From: Fuerstiella sp.
Lineage (GTDB): Bacteria > Planctomycetota > Planctomycetia > Planctomycetales > Planctomycetaceae
Direction of reading: 5' to 3'
Length of the DNA: 64,000 bases
Assembly (NCBI GenBank): GCA_022447225.1
Contig: JAKVAZ010000001.1
Location: 1 to 64,000 of the forward strand
A model generated the notes under the pieces. That model was not told the origin of the DNA and searched no databases. It saw only the letters and a list, made by a program, of their open reading frames with translations. Made by a program: the position numbers and the translations under genes. This document shows, piece after piece, positions 42,449 to 52,582 of the stretch. How positions within the stretch are numbered: the first letter of the stretch is position 1; each line of letters opens with the position of its first letter.

Positions 42449-45400
42449 TCAGTCGACCCAGGAAAACTCATTCGACATCAGAAGAACCTGAGACAGTTCT
42501 TCCCAGGCATTCAGCGGCCGGGGAAGACTGCCGGGGTTCCGAAAGTTGTTCTGAGCATCCCAACGCATGGGGATTCCCTGCATGGTCGGCAGATCACGAT
42601 TCGGCATTGTGATGACCGGTGCCCACTGAAAACTGTCCTCCGGGGAGTCATCTCGACTGGTGGTCACAAAATCCAGAATGTCACCGCGTTGAACTTCCAC
42701 GTCCGACAGTTCGGTCAGACGGCTGCTGCCGGTTACCGACCACTCGCCCAGCAGTCCTGTGCGACCGGACACCACGCGGCAAATCACACCAGCGCCCGTT
42801 TCATCGGCATGAATCAATTCAGCATAAATGTCCACGTGATCGTCGAACGGTGACGTCCAGCGACGGATCGTGGCTTTGCCCCGGGCCGTCGTTCCTCCCT
42901 GGGCCGTCATTTCCAGTCCGGTCAGATCAAGCCCGTCAGTCTGTGTCCCCCGCACCGTGGAATCGGAAAACTCCAGGGGTCGGAAATTCACAACAGACTG
43001 GGTGTCTTCCTGGTAATCACCCGCACCGTAACTCCAGGAAGTGACTTCCGGCATAATACTTTCCTCAGCCGCATAGCCGTCAACAAAGCTCAACGCCCCG
43101 GCAACTTCCTGGTCGGTGGGATCCCGCTGCAGCGCCAGTTGAAACAGGCGGTTCACTCGAGATGCATTCAGCCGATCCTGTTCGCCACTGTCTGTCACGT
43201 TTGCCGGTTCTGCTGAGCTGAATTCTGCCGGGTCGGCCTCCGACCCGGATTGGGTGCATTCGATTCCGGACCGTTCCGCAAGCAGTCGGGCACAATCTAT
43301 CGCCCAGGGGCTGTTCAGCAGAAATAACGACTGAGGTGTGAGTGCGGTCTGATTTCGAGTCGCTGCACTGAAGTTCGGATCGGGGAAGTCAAAACTGCGG
43401 AACAAACCTGGCAGGGTTTTGCGATCCACAGTGCCGTAGATTGTCCGCCGAACGGCCGTTTGTTCCGACAGGTCAAGCGACCTGCCGCCGAGTGTCGAGT
43501 CCAGACGACCGGATACCGCCAGCAGGCTGTCTCGAAACGGTTCGAATTCCAGTGGTCCGGGATTCATCCACCCCAGTAACCGATTCACCGGATCGGTTGC
43601 CTGCAATTCGTCCGACACATCGCTGCGCTGCTGCCATGCGTCAGTCCGCAGCAGCGTTCGATGCAGCTGTTTGAGGCTCCAGCCCTGGTCGATGAACTCT
43701 GTCACCAGCCAGTCGAGCAGTTCGGGGTGCGTTGGAGCTTCACCCCGCAGACCAAAGTCGCTGGTCGTTGCCACCAGTGCGCGACCGAAATGCCATTTCC
43801 AGACGCGGTTGATGATCACACGTGCTGTCAGAGGATTCTCGGGACTGACGATAGCCCGGGCCAGTTCCAGCCGACCACTTGTTGTTTCAGACAACACGGG
43901 TCGGTCGGGGCCCGCCAGGACTTCGAAGAACCGTCGGGGAGCCGGGTCACCCTGAGAACCAGGATCACCACGAATAAAGATGTTTCCGTTGTGGGGCCCA
44001 TCGTCCCTCATGGCCATCAGACGCACGGGCGACCCCGGATGTTTGCTCAGCGCATTAATCTCCGCCGACAGTTCATCAAGTTTCTTCCGGTGTTCTTCAG
44101 TAAATAACTGACCGGCCTGCAGCCGGTCCGGAGTGATCTTCACAGGAGAAGCGGCGACAGTCAGTATCTGTCGCAGGGCTTCCACACCGGCATCTGATAC
44201 CGCCAGTCCGCTGTGCACTTCGTTCAGTCGGGACAGTACGCCTGAGCGAAACTGGTTGAACGGAGGATTAAGATCGTCTTCACGAAGAGCGGCGGCTTCT
44301 TTCAGCGGCATTGCGGCAAGCGGACGCCACCGGGTGTCCACATCGGCGAACAGCCGGTTGTAACGTTCGGCCACATCTTCAAGAGCTGCAGACAGGTCCT
44401 CCTGAAACATGTTTGCCACAGCCGGGTGCAGTTTTTGATCTGCATTGGAACGGAACTGTGCAAACAACTCCGGCGCCATCGTCGGGAAGTCATCATCGGG
44501 CAGCGCGATCAGCATTAACCACGGTGAAAACACTTCGGGATGCGCTTCCAGCCAGCTTTCGCGTGCGCCAACCAGGGCATTGTGCAGTTCTTTGTGCAGA
44601 TCACGTTCCTGCAGCACTTCTGCAAAGGATTTGTGATCGTCTGTGGTTTTCCAGTCAGATTCGTGAGCGGCCAGCAGATAGTCACCCACCCGTGACCAGG
44701 CGGCCACGGTTACATTTTCTGAAGCAGTCAGCAGAGTCGCCACGTACCGGCTGCGCACGTCACGGTTTTGTTTTCCGTAATCATCTGTGGCGGCATTCAC
44801 AGGCTGGGGTGTCATCAGCGGATACACTTGCGATTCCCGGCCGCCGCGCAGAACGCCGAATAACGCGTAGTAATCGAACTGAGTGACGGGTTCCAGCTTG
44901 TGATGATGACAGCGTGCACACGCCGCCGTGAGTCCCATCAGACCGCGGGTGATCAGATCGATCCGGTCGTCGTAAACATCATTGTCCACACGACGATCGG
45001 TTCGGCGACCGACTGTCAAAAAACCGAGTGCGGCGTGCGCACGATTGTCTTCCGGTGGCTGCGGCAGCAGGTCGGCAGCCAGCTGTTCGGTGACGAACTG
45101 ATCGTAAGGCTTGTCTTCATTGAACGCCTGAACAACATAGTCGCGATAGGTGTAGGCAAACGGATAACTGTCGTCTCCGTTGAAGATCGCTCCCATGGTG
45201 TCAGCGTAGCGGGCAACATCCAGCCAGTGCCGACCCCAGCGTTCACCGTAGTGTGGTGATTCCAGCAGGCGATCGATGAGCCGTTCAAAGGAATCCGGAT
45301 GGTCATCCGTGATGAATGCCTGCACGGTTTCCGGAGACGGCGGCAGACCGATCAGATCAGCATAGGCCCGACGAATCAAAGTCCGCCGATCGGCTTTGGC

Positions 45401-45946
45401 TGAAAAGCCTCGACCGTGCTTCCCGAGTTCTGCCAGCAGAAAGGCATCAATCGGTGTGCGAGCGGCTGTGTCTTCAGTCGGCGGTCGTGTTTCTTTGACC
45501 GGCTGAAACGCCCAGTGCCGGGTGGCTTCGTCGAACAGCTTTGCCGTGCCGACCAGCATCCGCGGGCCGTCCCGTGGATCCGGGGCTCCCATTCGTACCC
45601 AGGCTTCCAGATCGGCAATTTGAGCATCGCTGAGTTTTCCGTCGGGCGGCATCTGTCGGTCACCGTGATAACGAACGGCGCTGATCAGCAGGCTGTTGTC
45701 CGGGTCACCCGGTACAACGGCCGCACCGCTGGCCCCGCCACCCAGAACACCGGCCCGGGAATCCAGCAACAGGTCGCCTTCCTGTTCGTGTTCAGCGCTG
45801 TGACATCCGTAACAATGTTCCACCAGCAGTGGACGGACCTTGCGCTCAAAGAATTCTGTCTGCTCAGGAGGAAGTTCGTCACCGGCAACGGCAACAGCCG
45901 CGTGCCCCGCAACCAGCAACACTGTTAGGATCAGGCAATCTTTCAT
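42449..45946 (-). CDS. PSD1-type protein with an inserted C-terminal domain (PSCyt1 + DUF1549 + DUF1553)
   Basis: A 1165-residue exported protein, about 350 longer than the related gene at 22.3 kb. After the signal peptide (MKDCLILTVLLVAGHAAVAVA) comes PSCyt1 with the heme motif CYGCH (Cys45, Cys48, His49) and VVPGDPDNSLLISAV. DUF1549 has RTPIDAFLLAELGKHG, SPHYGERWGRHWLDVARYAD and CARCHHHKLEPVTQFDYYALF (a second CxxCH). DUF1553 has NPLTARVIINRVWKWHFG and GLRGEAPTHPELLDWL. Between LSFVDGYAAE (about residue 985) and the usual end LNAWEELSQVLLMSNEFSWVD lies an extra segment of about 140 residues with a beta-sandwich look. The DUF1501 gene lies 53 bases upstream on the same strand. Confidence 0.92.
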   Translation of the reverse strand: MKDCLILTVLLVAGHAAVAVAGDELPPEQTEFFERKVRPLLVEHCYGCHSAEHEQEGDLLLDSRAGVLGGGASGAAVVPGDPDNSLLISAVRYHGDRQMPPDGKLSDAQIADLEAWVRMGAPDPRDGPRMLVGTAKLFDEATRHWAFQPVKETRPPTEDTAARTPIDAFLLAELGKHGRGFSAKADRRTLIRRAYADLIGLPPSPETVQAFITDDHPDSFERLIDRLLESPHYGERWGRHWLDVARYADTMGAIFNGDDSYPFAYTYRDYVVQAFNEDKPYDQFVTEQLAADLLPQPPEDNRAHAALGFLTVGRRTDRRVDNDVYDDRIDLITRGLMGLTAACARCHHHKLEPVTQFDYYALFGVLRGGRESQVYPLMTPQPVNAATDDYGKQNRDVRSRYVATLLTASENVTVAAWSRVGDYLLAAHESDWKTTDDHKSFAEVLQERDLHKELHNALVGARESWLEAHPEVFSPWLMLIALPDDDFPTMAPELFAQFRSNADQKLHPAVANMFQEDLSAALEDVAERYNRLFADVDTRWRPLAAMPLKEAAALREDDLNPPFNQFRSGVLSRLNEVHSGLAVSDAGVEALRQILTVAASPVKITPDRLQAGQLFTEEHRKKLDELSAEINALSKHPGSPVRLMAMRDDGPHNGNIFIRGDPGSQGDPAPRRFFEVLAGPDRPVLSETTSGRLELARAIVSPENPLTARVIINRVWKWHFGRALVATTSDFGLRGEAPTHPELLDWLVTEFIDQGWSLKQLHRTLLRTDAWQQRSDVSDELQATDPVNRLLGWMNPGPLEFEPFRDSLLAVSGRLDSTLGGRSLDLSEQTAVRRTIYGTVDRKTLPGLFRSFDFPDPNFSAATRNQTALTPQSLFLLNSPWAIDCARLLAERSGIECTQSGSEADPAEFSSAEPANVTDSGEQDRLNASRVNRLFQLALQRDPTDQEVAGALSFVDGYAAEESIMPEVTSWSYGAGDYQEDTQSVVNFRPLEFSDSTVRGTQTDGLDLTGLEMTAQGGTTARGKATIRRWTSPFDDHVDIYAELIHADETGAGVICRVVSGRTGLLGEWSVTGSSRLTELSDVEVQRGDILDFVTTSRDDSPEDSFQWAPVITMPNRDLPTMQGIPMRWDAQNNFRNPGSLPRPLNAWEELSQVLLMSNEFSWVD

Positions 45947-45999
45947 GATGACTGTGCTGCTGCGGTTGATGTGTTACGTAACAGACGAAGACACCGGTT

Positions 46000-47466
46000 T
46001 CAGGCAAGGATTTCCCTGACAACTCTGCCGTGCACGTCTGTAAGTCGGAAGTCACGTCCGGCGTGACGGTGTGTGAGCTGTTCATGGTCGAAACCAAGCA
46101 GATGCAGAATCGTGGCGTGCAGATCATGAACATCCACCGGGTTCTCAACGGCAACAGCTCCCAGTTCATCTGTTGCCCCGTAGATGAAACCGCGTTTGAC
46201 TCCACCACCGGCCATCCAGATAGTAAAGCCGGCGGCATTGTGGTCGCGTCCGATCGATTTTTTGCTGGCAACGTCATTGTTGTCGGCGGTCGGCGTACGT
46301 CCGAACTCGCCTGCCCAGATCACCAGTGTATCCCGCAACAGGTCACGTTGTCTGAGGTCTTCCAGCAGGGCGGCCAGCGGCTGATCGGCCGCCCCGCACA
46401 GATCGCGGTGTCGTTCGTCGTTTTCGTCGTGTGTGTCCCAGCCCTTGTGCCATACCTGGACAAATCGCACGCCGCGTTCCACCAGTCGGCGAGCCAGCAG
46501 TAACTGTCGTCCCTGCTGCGTGTCTCCGTACATTTCCCGAACCGGCAGTGGTTCCCGGGCGATGTCGAAGGCATCGGTGGCTTCGACCTGCATGCGAAAC
46601 GCGGTTTCGAATGAGGTGATCCGCCCTTCCAGCAGGGCCTGTCCCGGTCGTACGGCCTGATGCCGGTGGTTCAGCCGGGCCAGCAGGTCAAGCTGCCGCC
46701 GCTGTTCACTCAGCGATGTACTTCCGCTGCGAAGATGCTCCAACAGACGATCCACGCTGGTGTCTTCGGTGGCCATCGCTGTTCCACGAGACCAGCTTGG
46801 CAGAAACACATTGCTCCAGTGTTTGTCACCGCTGGAAGTCGTTCCGTTGGGAGACAGGGCCACAAACGCCGGCAGGTTCTCATTCTCAGTACCAAGTCCG
46901 TAGACGGCCCACGACCCAAGACTGGGACGCGCCTGAATCACATCGCCGGTGTTCATCATCAGCTGCGCCGGTTCGTGAACACTGCTGCTGGTGCGCATCG
47001 ATCGAACAATACACATCTCATCGACGTGCCGGGCCAGCTTCGGAAACAGGTTGCTGACGGGGATACCGGATTCACCGTGTTTGGTAAACGGGAACGCAGA
47101 ACGCTTGATTTTCCCGCTGAGTCTGCCGACCTGCTGACGGATCGCAACGACCACACCATTTTTGGTGTAGTCCTTCTGCACTTCATTGACTCCACTACCG
47201 TGATACTGATCCAGTGCCGGCTTTTCGTCGAATGTATCAACCTGAGACGGTCCTCCCTCAGGAAAGATATGGATGATTCGTTTGGCCCGGGCGGGAAAAT
47301 GCGACTCCCTCGAAGCCAGCGGGGAGATAAAACTGCCTGACCCCGCGGATTCCGTACCGACAGCCGTCTGCTGCAGAAGCGGGACCAGCGACAGGGCTCC
47401 CATCCCCAGTCCGCAGCGGGACAGCATTTCTCGACGACTGGTGATTTGCGGAAACGCAGGAGGCAT
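46000..47466 (-). CDS. DUF1501 family protein, Tat-exported
   Basis: A 488-residue DUF1501 protein with an N-terminal twin-arginine-type signal (SRREMLSRCGLGMGALSLVP). Family landmarks are IHIFPEGGPSQVDTFDEKPAL, CIVRSMRTSSSVHEPAQLMM, VWHKGWDTHDENDERH, IWAGEFGRTPTAD, GRDHNAAGFTIWMAGGGVKRG and HATILHLLGFDHEQLTHRH. It is the upstream member of a DUF1501-PSD1 pair, the reverse of the order at 22.3-26.2 kb. Its ATG at 47464-47466 faces a 610-base interval. Confidence 0.92.
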   Translation of the reverse strand: MPPAFPQITSRREMLSRCGLGMGALSLVPLLQQTAVGTESAGSGSFISPLASRESHFPARAKRIIHIFPEGGPSQVDTFDEKPALDQYHGSGVNEVQKDYTKNGVVVAIRQQVGRLSGKIKRSAFPFTKHGESGIPVSNLFPKLARHVDEMCIVRSMRTSSSVHEPAQLMMNTGDVIQARPSLGSWAVYGLGTENENLPAFVALSPNGTTSSGDKHWSNVFLPSWSRGTAMATEDTSVDRLLEHLRSGSTSLSEQRRQLDLLARLNHRHQAVRPGQALLEGRITSFETAFRMQVEATDAFDIAREPLPVREMYGDTQQGRQLLLARRLVERGVRFVQVWHKGWDTHDENDERHRDLCGAADQPLAALLEDLRQRDLLRDTLVIWAGEFGRTPTADNNDVASKKSIGRDHNAAGFTIWMAGGGVKRGFIYGATDELGAVAVENPVDVHDLHATILHLLGFDHEQLTHRHAGRDFRLTDVHGRVVREILA

Positions 47467-48076
47467 GGTGGATACTCAACAGGTGGGCGAAAACTTCATC
47501 GTTATCCCGCAGACTCCACGCTGAAACACACCGAAACCGGGCATCCGTGAAGTCGTCCCGCGTCGTTTTGAACGACAGCGGGCACCTCAAAGGTTACGCT
47601 GATTATAATCCATTCCCCGGAAGAATGCAGCGCATATCTGGAAAGTTGAAACAGCCGCCGGACCATCGATGCTGTTCAGCCGGACCCGAATTTGACGCAC
47701 CGACCGACGGCATGACGCCGTAAATTCAGACGCGTTTTTTGACGGACGATCGTGGTACAGCAATACAGACAACCAGCCGGGTATCAGGAACATCCCGACT
47801 TTCCAAATCGACGGAATGGTACCGGTCAGTGAAGATATTCCAATGATTTTTCAATAGGCTGGGCTTTAGAGTCTGATGATGTCACGTTCGTACGTGATCC
47901 GCACAGACGGGTGAACGAGCAGCCGAATCCCGGGATGCGGGAAAACGCCGGCAGGAAAAGGATTCAGGGGCACGCCCCCTGTGAGCAACAGCAGCGATCG
48001 GGTTTTCTGCGCGGAGTTTCAAATGTGCGGCGGAAATGCAGAGCATGTTGGAACATGAGCAGAAGGCCGGAGTCCT
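47467..48076. other. 610-base divergent intergenic interval
   Basis: This lies between the DUF1501 gene (minus) and pepN (plus). ATTATAAT at 47602-47609 gives a TATAAT on both strands, but neither has a matching -35 box at the right distance. CAGGGG-CACGC-CCCCTG (47965-47981) is a small perfect hairpin about 95 bases before pepN. Open frames of 60-130 codons occur on the minus strand without recognisable features; I see no gene. Confidence 0.5.
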
Positions 48077-50725
48077 GTGAAATTCGGAGCTGGAAATTTG
48101 AGTGCATCGAAAACAATTCAGACCGTTGAGCGCAGCAACTATCAGCCACCGGCCTGGTGGATTGAAAATGTCGCCCTTGAATTCGACCTGGATCCAAAAC
48201 AAACGCGTGTGACAACACGAATGACGGTCCGTCGTAATCAGGATCAGCCGCAGGATCAGCTGGAACTGCACGGGGAACAACTGCAGCTTGAATCCGTGCT
48301 GATCGATGGTGTGGAAGCGGGTCCGGGCAGGTCTGCGGTGACGGACGAATTGCTGATCCTGACCGGTCTGCCGGAGCAGTGCGTTATCGAAACCACTGTG
48401 GTGATCTCACCGGTGACCAACAAGTCACTTTCCGGACTTTACCAGACGTCGGGTAACTACTGCACCCAGTGCGAAGCCATGGGGTTTCGCCGGATCACGT
48501 ATTTCCCCGATCGGCCCGATGTGATGGCGACTTACCAGGTCACCATCCGTGGTGACAGGACCTTGTGTCCGGTCATGCTGTCCAACGGTAACCGCGTGGC
48601 GGCCCGCGACCTGGACGACGGCCGGCACGAAGTGGTCTGGGAAGATCCCTTCCCCAAACCCAGCTATCTGTTCGCTCTTGTCTCCGGCAATCTGCAGTGC
48701 CATCGGGGAACGTTCACCACACTCAGCGGTCGCGAAGTGGCGCTGGAGATCTGGGTGGAACCACAAAACATCGACAAATGTGAACACGCGCTGCGGTCAC
48801 TGCAAAAATCGATGAAGTGGGATGAAGAAGTGTTCGGGCTCGAATACGACCTGGACATCTACATGATCGTGGCCGTCAACGACTTCAACATGGGGGCAAT
48901 GGAAAACAAAGGCCTGAACGTTTTCAATTCCAAGTATGTTCTGGCCCTCCCGGAGACCGCGACCGACACAGATTACATATCGATCGAAGCCGTGATTGCC
49001 CACGAATATTTTCACAACTGGACCGGAAACCGTGTCACGTGCCGGGACTGGTTTCAGTTGACTCTGAAAGAAGGACTGACCGTGTTCCGCGATCAGCAGT
49101 TCACTGCTGATCAGACGTCTGCGGATGTCAAAAGAATCGATGACGTTGCCGGGTTACGCTCCGGCCAGTTCCTGGAAGACAGCGGCCCCATGGCTCACCC
49201 GATTCGCCCCGAGTCGTATATCTCGATGGACAATTTTTATACCGCGACTGTGTATCGCAAAGGGGCCGAAATCATTCGCATGTACCATACGCTGCTTGGA
49301 GCGGACGGGTTTCGACGAGGGATGGATCTGTATTTCCGGCGGCACGACAACAGTGCGGTGACCTGCGACGACTTCCGGGCCGCAATGGGTGACGCCAACA
49401 GCGTGAATTTCGATCTGTTCGACCGCTGGTATTCCCAGGCCGGAACCCCTGAGTTATCCGTCAGCGAACACTGGAACCCGACTGCGGGCGAGTTTCGCCT
49501 GTCCATGAAGCAACACTATCCGGATCTGTCGGGAGACATCCCGGGGGCCTCCGATCGACAGCCGGTGCCCATACCCGTTCGAGTCGGATTACTGGAAACA
49601 GAAACCGGCGCGGAACTTGCCGAACACGCGCAGGTGTTACTGCTGGAATCGGAATCGGAGACATTTACCTTCAGTGGTCTGAGCAAAAAACCGATCGCAT
49701 CGGTCCTGCGCTGTTTTTCGGCCCCCGTCCGGCTGCGCATGCAGCGCAGCGATGCGGAACTCGCGTTCCTGATGGCTCACGACACCGACACATTCAATCG
49801 CTGGGATGCCGGCCAGACGCTGGCGACGAACCGATTGCTGGATCTGGCGAACGATGCGGCCCATGGCAGAACATTGAAGATGTCTGGTGAGTTTTGTGAG
49901 GCGTTTGGTGTTGTGCTGAAAGACCGTTCGCTGGACGAATCCGTCAAAGCGCTGGCCATCACACTTCCCCGGGAATCGGTGCTCGGTCAGGAAATGGACG
50001 TGATTGATCCTGATGCCGTCCATGCGGCACGGGAATTCTTTCGCAAAAGTCTGGCGGCAGAATGGCGTTCTGAGTTGCTGTCGATCTACCACGATCTGAC
50101 CACCGACCAGGCTTACAGCAGTGACGGGGAATCCATCAGTCGGCGGCGACTTAAGAATGTCGTGCTCGGGTATCTGGCGACCATCGACGATCCCGGGATT
50201 GTCGCTCTGGCCCGTCAACAGTTCGATGCTGCTGACAACATGACAGACAAACAGGCCGCGCTGTCGGTTCTGACCGATCTGCCGGGGCCGGACCGTGACG
50301 AGGCACTGCAGACGTTTTACGATCAATACCGGAACGATCCTCTGGTGATCGACAAATGGTTTGCCGTGCAGGCCCTGTCACGTCGAAGCGATACGATCGA
50401 TGTCGTCACAAATCTGACCACACACCCGGATTTCAATGTCGAAAATCCCAATCGAGTTCGTTCCCTGCTGGGAGCACTGACTCAGAATCAACATCACTTT
50501 CATCAGGCGGACGGAGCCGGCTACAGACTGCTGACCGGGTTTGTGCTGAGAATTGATCCCGTCAATCCTCAGCTGGCCGCACGTTTGGTGGCTGCCCTGA
50601 ACAGCTACCGCCGATTTGATCCTTCGCGGCAATTGTTGATGGAAAACGAGCTGAAACGAATTGCTGAACATCCCGGATTGTCCAAAGATGTTCATGAGAT
50701 TATCCACAGAGCACTCAATTTCTAA
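48077..50725 (+). CDS. pepN: Aminopeptidase N (M1 family, PepN type)
   Basis: An 882-residue M1 zinc aminopeptidase of the gammaproteobacterial PepN type. The exopeptidase motif GAMENKGLN and the zinc site HEYFHNWTGNRVTC (His309, His313) with the downstream Glu332 in LTLKEGLTVF are intact. Next come the PepN-type C-terminal Ig-like and helical domains, ending LVAALNSYRRFDPSRQLLM. It should remove N-terminal residues from peptides in the cytoplasm; no signal peptide is seen. The start is uncertain: GTG at 48077 has GGAG four bases before it, while a TTG at 48098 has GGAG eight bases before it and would shorten the protein by seven residues. Confidence 0.95.
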   Translation: MKFGAGNLSASKTIQTVERSNYQPPAWWIENVALEFDLDPKQTRVTTRMTVRRNQDQPQDQLELHGEQLQLESVLIDGVEAGPGRSAVTDELLILTGLPEQCVIETTVVISPVTNKSLSGLYQTSGNYCTQCEAMGFRRITYFPDRPDVMATYQVTIRGDRTLCPVMLSNGNRVAARDLDDGRHEVVWEDPFPKPSYLFALVSGNLQCHRGTFTTLSGREVALEIWVEPQNIDKCEHALRSLQKSMKWDEEVFGLEYDLDIYMIVAVNDFNMGAMENKGLNVFNSKYVLALPETATDTDYISIEAVIAHEYFHNWTGNRVTCRDWFQLTLKEGLTVFRDQQFTADQTSADVKRIDDVAGLRSGQFLEDSGPMAHPIRPESYISMDNFYTATVYRKGAEIIRMYHTLLGADGFRRGMDLYFRRHDNSAVTCDDFRAAMGDANSVNFDLFDRWYSQAGTPELSVSEHWNPTAGEFRLSMKQHYPDLSGDIPGASDRQPVPIPVRVGLLETETGAELAEHAQVLLLESESETFTFSGLSKKPIASVLRCFSAPVRLRMQRSDAELAFLMAHDTDTFNRWDAGQTLATNRLLDLANDAAHGRTLKMSGEFCEAFGVVLKDRSLDESVKALAITLPRESVLGQEMDVIDPDAVHAAREFFRKSLAAEWRSELLSIYHDLTTDQAYSSDGESISRRRLKNVVLGYLATIDDPGIVALARQQFDAADNMTDKQAALSVLTDLPGPDRDEALQTFYDQYRNDPLVIDKWFAVQALSRRSDTIDVVTNLTTHPDFNVENPNRVRSLLGALTQNQHHFHQADGAGYRLLTGFVLRIDPVNPQLAARLVAALNSYRRFDPSRQLLMENELKRIAEHPGLSKDVHEIIHRALNF

Positions 50726-50839
50726 AGTACACACACTCAGGATCTTCCCGACACATCGGAAGACACCAACGTATTGCAGGATGTTTCCTGCAGCCAAAGC
50801 CTGATCTTCAATTCACTCTCAGGGAAAGTGCGAACGCAC

Positions 50840-52429
50840 ATGGCAGAATTTGACACAGTGATTCACGGGGGCACGATTATTGACGGTTCCGGTGCACCGG
50901 GCCTTCGCGGTGACCTGGGCATCAACGGTGATCGCATCTCCCGAATTGGTTCCCTGGACGCTTCCAGTGGTGACGTGGCCATTGATGCGGCCGGGCAGAT
51001 GATCGCTCCAGGGTGTGTGGACGTGCATAACCACTCCGACGGCTGGCTGCTGAGAGAACCCCATTTCCTGCCCAAGATCAGTCAGGGCGTCACAACCGAA
51101 GTGATCATGGCTGACGGGATCTCCTACGCTCCGGTGGCAGCGGAAACGACACCGGAGTGGATTCATTATCTGCGTTCCATCAATGCACTCACCATCCCCG
51201 AGTACACCGGCTGGGAAACCATTGCCGAGTACATGCAGTGCCTGGACGGCCACACGGCTCAGAACGCCATCGCACACATTCCTTATGCCAACGTGCGAAC
51301 ACTGATCATGGGATGGAGGCGAGATCCTGCAGATGACGTCCAGAAGCAGATGATCCAGGCCGAAGTGCGGCGGGGGATGGAAGACGGTGCGGTGGGAATT
51401 TCGACGGGCATCGATTACGTGGCCCAGTCGTTCTGCACGACCGATGAGATCGTCAGCGCCTGCCAGGCAATGGCCGAATACAACGGTCTTTACGTTACCC
51501 ACGTGCGGTATAAGAAAGGTCTGATCGAAGGCATCCAGGAAGCGGTGGAGATCGGCAAACGTGCGGGTGTCGCCGTTCATATTTCCCACCTGAAGGCCAG
51601 GACACCTGAACTCGCCGAACAGGTCCTGGATTACATCGACCGCGTTGCGGTGAATGAAGTCGATTTTTCATTCGACGTGTATCCCTATCTGCCTGGCAGC
51701 ACGATGCTTCATTCACTGCTGCCGTACGATGTCTGGGAAGACGGCCCGCTGCGGGTGCTTCCAAAACTCGCAGAACCGCGAGTACGGCGACTGGTGGCCG
51801 CCACCATGGCGAGTCTTGGCGATCTGGACGGCGTGCGGCTGGCCTGGTGCGCCTCCAAAGAAAACTCACAATACCAGGGTCTGACGGTGGGAGAATATGT
51901 ACGGCACACCGGAAAGAGCGCTGCGGATGCCGTCTGTGATCTGTTGATGGAGGAAAATCTGGCCGTACTGGCCGTCTTCGGTCCTGGCACTTCCGATCAG
52001 GATGTCGACAGCGTTGTGGATCCGTTCCTGCAGCATGACCGGTTCATGCTGGGAAGTGACGGAATCTACTACCCGGACGGTGTTGTTCATCCGCGTGTCT
52101 ACGGTTCTGTCCCGCGTCTGCTTGGTCCGCTGGTTCGCGAACGGAAACTGTTCACTCTGGAAGACGCGGTGCGCAAGGCTGCCGGCTATCCGGCCGAACG
52201 ATTCGGTCTGACCGATCGCGGACTTCTGCGAGAAGGCGCGTTTGCCGATTTGTTTGTCTTCAATCCGGATACAATCCGCGATACGGCGACTTACACAGAC
52301 CCGCATCAGATTGCTGAAGGAATCGATACGGTCATGATCAACGGACAGCTGGTGTTGTCGGCGGGCGCGGCGGTTGGCGCTGAACAGCAGGACCAGCCGG
52401 GGCGTGCCCTGCGATATCGCAGTCAGTGA
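50840..52429 (+). CDS. N-acyl-D-amino-acid deacylase-like amidohydrolase
   Basis: A 529-residue amidohydrolase of the D-aminoacylase/dihydroorotase-like group. The start MAEFDTVIHGGTIIDGSGAPG is typical; the metal site DVHNHSDG gives the HxH motif, and the rest of the active site is spread over THVRYKKGLIEG, VAVHISHLKA, and GSDGIYYPDGVVHPRVYG. The end shows the composite domain phrase GAFADLFVFNPDTIRD. Members remove acyl groups from N-acyl-D-amino acids, but many are functionally uncharacterised. The frame is open 22 codons further up; the ATG at 50840 fits the family start. It follows pepN by 114 bases on the same strand, so a peptide/amino-acid salvage pairing is possible. Confidence 0.85.
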   Translation: MAEFDTVIHGGTIIDGSGAPGLRGDLGINGDRISRIGSLDASSGDVAIDAAGQMIAPGCVDVHNHSDGWLLREPHFLPKISQGVTTEVIMADGISYAPVAAETTPEWIHYLRSINALTIPEYTGWETIAEYMQCLDGHTAQNAIAHIPYANVRTLIMGWRRDPADDVQKQMIQAEVRRGMEDGAVGISTGIDYVAQSFCTTDEIVSACQAMAEYNGLYVTHVRYKKGLIEGIQEAVEIGKRAGVAVHISHLKARTPELAEQVLDYIDRVAVNEVDFSFDVYPYLPGSTMLHSLLPYDVWEDGPLRVLPKLAEPRVRRLVAATMASLGDLDGVRLAWCASKENSQYQGLTVGEYVRHTGKSAADAVCDLLMEENLAVLAVFGPGTSDQDVDSVVDPFLQHDRFMLGSDGIYYPDGVVHPRVYGSVPRLLGPLVRERKLFTLEDAVRKAAGYPAERFGLTDRGLLREGAFADLFVFNPDTIRDTATYTDPHQIAEGIDTVMINGQLVLSAGAAVGAEQQDQPGRALRYRSQ

Positions 52430-52582
52430 TTGATCCCTACTGACGTTTCACAGTGGCCGGGGTCAACTTAAGCACGCCCGCGGCAGGCCAAGCCGGAGAG
52501 ACCTCGGCGCGTGAGAACTCAAAGCCCGGCCGCATGACTGATCAGCTCAGACAAACGCAGACTGGCTGAAACCCGCAGGAAA

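Noticed and set aside
47587-48280. Minus-strand frames upstream of pepN (68 and 132 codons)
   Set aside because: One overlaps the pepN start on the opposite strand, and neither has family features.
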